Shown here piece after piece: positions 19,180-19,443 of a DNA stretch of 19,443 bases. The translations under genes were made by a program, and so were the position numbers. Under the pieces are notes generated by a model. It saw nothing but the letters and a program-made list of their open reading frames with translations, made no database searches and was not told where the DNA came from. The DNA is from Asterionellopsis glacialis (lineage: Eukaryota > Bacillariophyta > Plagiogrammaphyceae > Rhaphoneidales > Asterionellopsidaceae): NCBI GenBank assembly GCA_014885115.2, contig WKLE02002248.1:27188-46630 (forward strand), written 5' to 3'. The first letter of the stretch is position 1; every line of letters starts with the position of its first letter.

Positions 19180-19443
19180 CAATGTCAGCCCCAATATTAT
19201 GACCAAAGCCCTTTCTAACACTCTTGCCAACATCAGTACCAGCTATAATGCCATCAATGTTGTCTTCATGAACACAGTCCCCCTTACCAACTCAAATGCT
19301 ACCTGCTAAGAAAAGTCTAACATAAGTACTAATCTCATCACCAATACCTGCCCCAACTCAGAGTCCTACTCTGTTACAGATGCCATTTCACCAACACCTT
19401 CTCAAATACCTGCAGTGATAACACCAGTGCTAGTGCTTACCCC
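19180..19443 (+). pseudogene. Further decayed Pro/Thr/Ser-repeat segment, cut by the window edge
   Basis: The same CCAACACC/TCCTACTC vocabulary reappears (for example AATACCTGCCCCAACTCAGA, TTTCACCAACACCTTCTCAA), with short peptide pieces such as SPTPSQIPAVITPVLVLTP near the end. Stops interrupt the frame. It is a third repeat block of the decayed surface-protein locus and probably continues beyond the window. Confidence 0.5.

Noticed and set aside
1..19443. CRISPR arrays, prokaryotic operons, phage or integron features
   Set aside because: Spliceosomal intron, signal peptides of plastid type, large intergenic spaces and degenerate repeats all point to a nuclear eukaryotic locus; no regular spacer-repeat pattern exists.

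Overview
The window reads as nuclear DNA of a diatom (stramenopile alga); the genus cannot be fixed from sequence alone. The clues are a Nudix protein with a signal peptide ending right before a phenylalanine (the diatom complex-plastid entry signature), an EGY-type chloroplast membrane protease split by one short GT-AG intron, compact genes with polyQ/polyN/polyT runs, and a decayed copy of a protein family with repeated 'VKVP' segments that I associate with diatoms.

Bases 1 to about 11,000 are gene-dense with ordinary CpG content. In order they hold an EGY-like site-2 protease (+), a BTB/POZ protein (-), a small TA-flanked inverted-repeat element abutting a broken VKVP-type gene, a WD40 protein resembling SKI8/WDR61 (-), a plastid-type Nudix hydrolase (-), and an ArsP/SO_0444-type permease (+). 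The Nudix and permease genes diverge from a shared 479-bp promoter interval with two ACGTCA motifs and a CACGTG box. The genes do not form an evident pathway. Two are probably plastid proteins (protease, Nudix), one is probably RNA-decay or transcription linked (WD40), and one is a secretory-pathway permease.

The most unusual coding observation is in the permease. Between its signal peptide and first membrane helix is a segment that reads as a calreticulin/calnexin P-domain repeat (IPDP..KPSDWDDEDDGPW, then IENPNF, then WKPR..NPNY). I do not know of this domain combination.

From about 12,005 to the end (7.4 kb) the DNA changes character. CpG almost vanishes (about six by eye) although C and G are both common, there is no convincing intact gene, and the content is decayed repeats. 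It includes a 260-bp mariner-like foldback MITE with a TA target duplication, scattered TACCTGGTA-type palindromes, and the frameshifted remains of a large Pro/Thr/Ser-repeat, Cys-module surface-type protein whose tail module is duplicated about 640 bp apart. The PT-repeat remains resume at the right edge and probably continue beyond it. The simplest reading is a euchromatin/heterochromatin boundary, with the right side long methylated and worn down by deamination.
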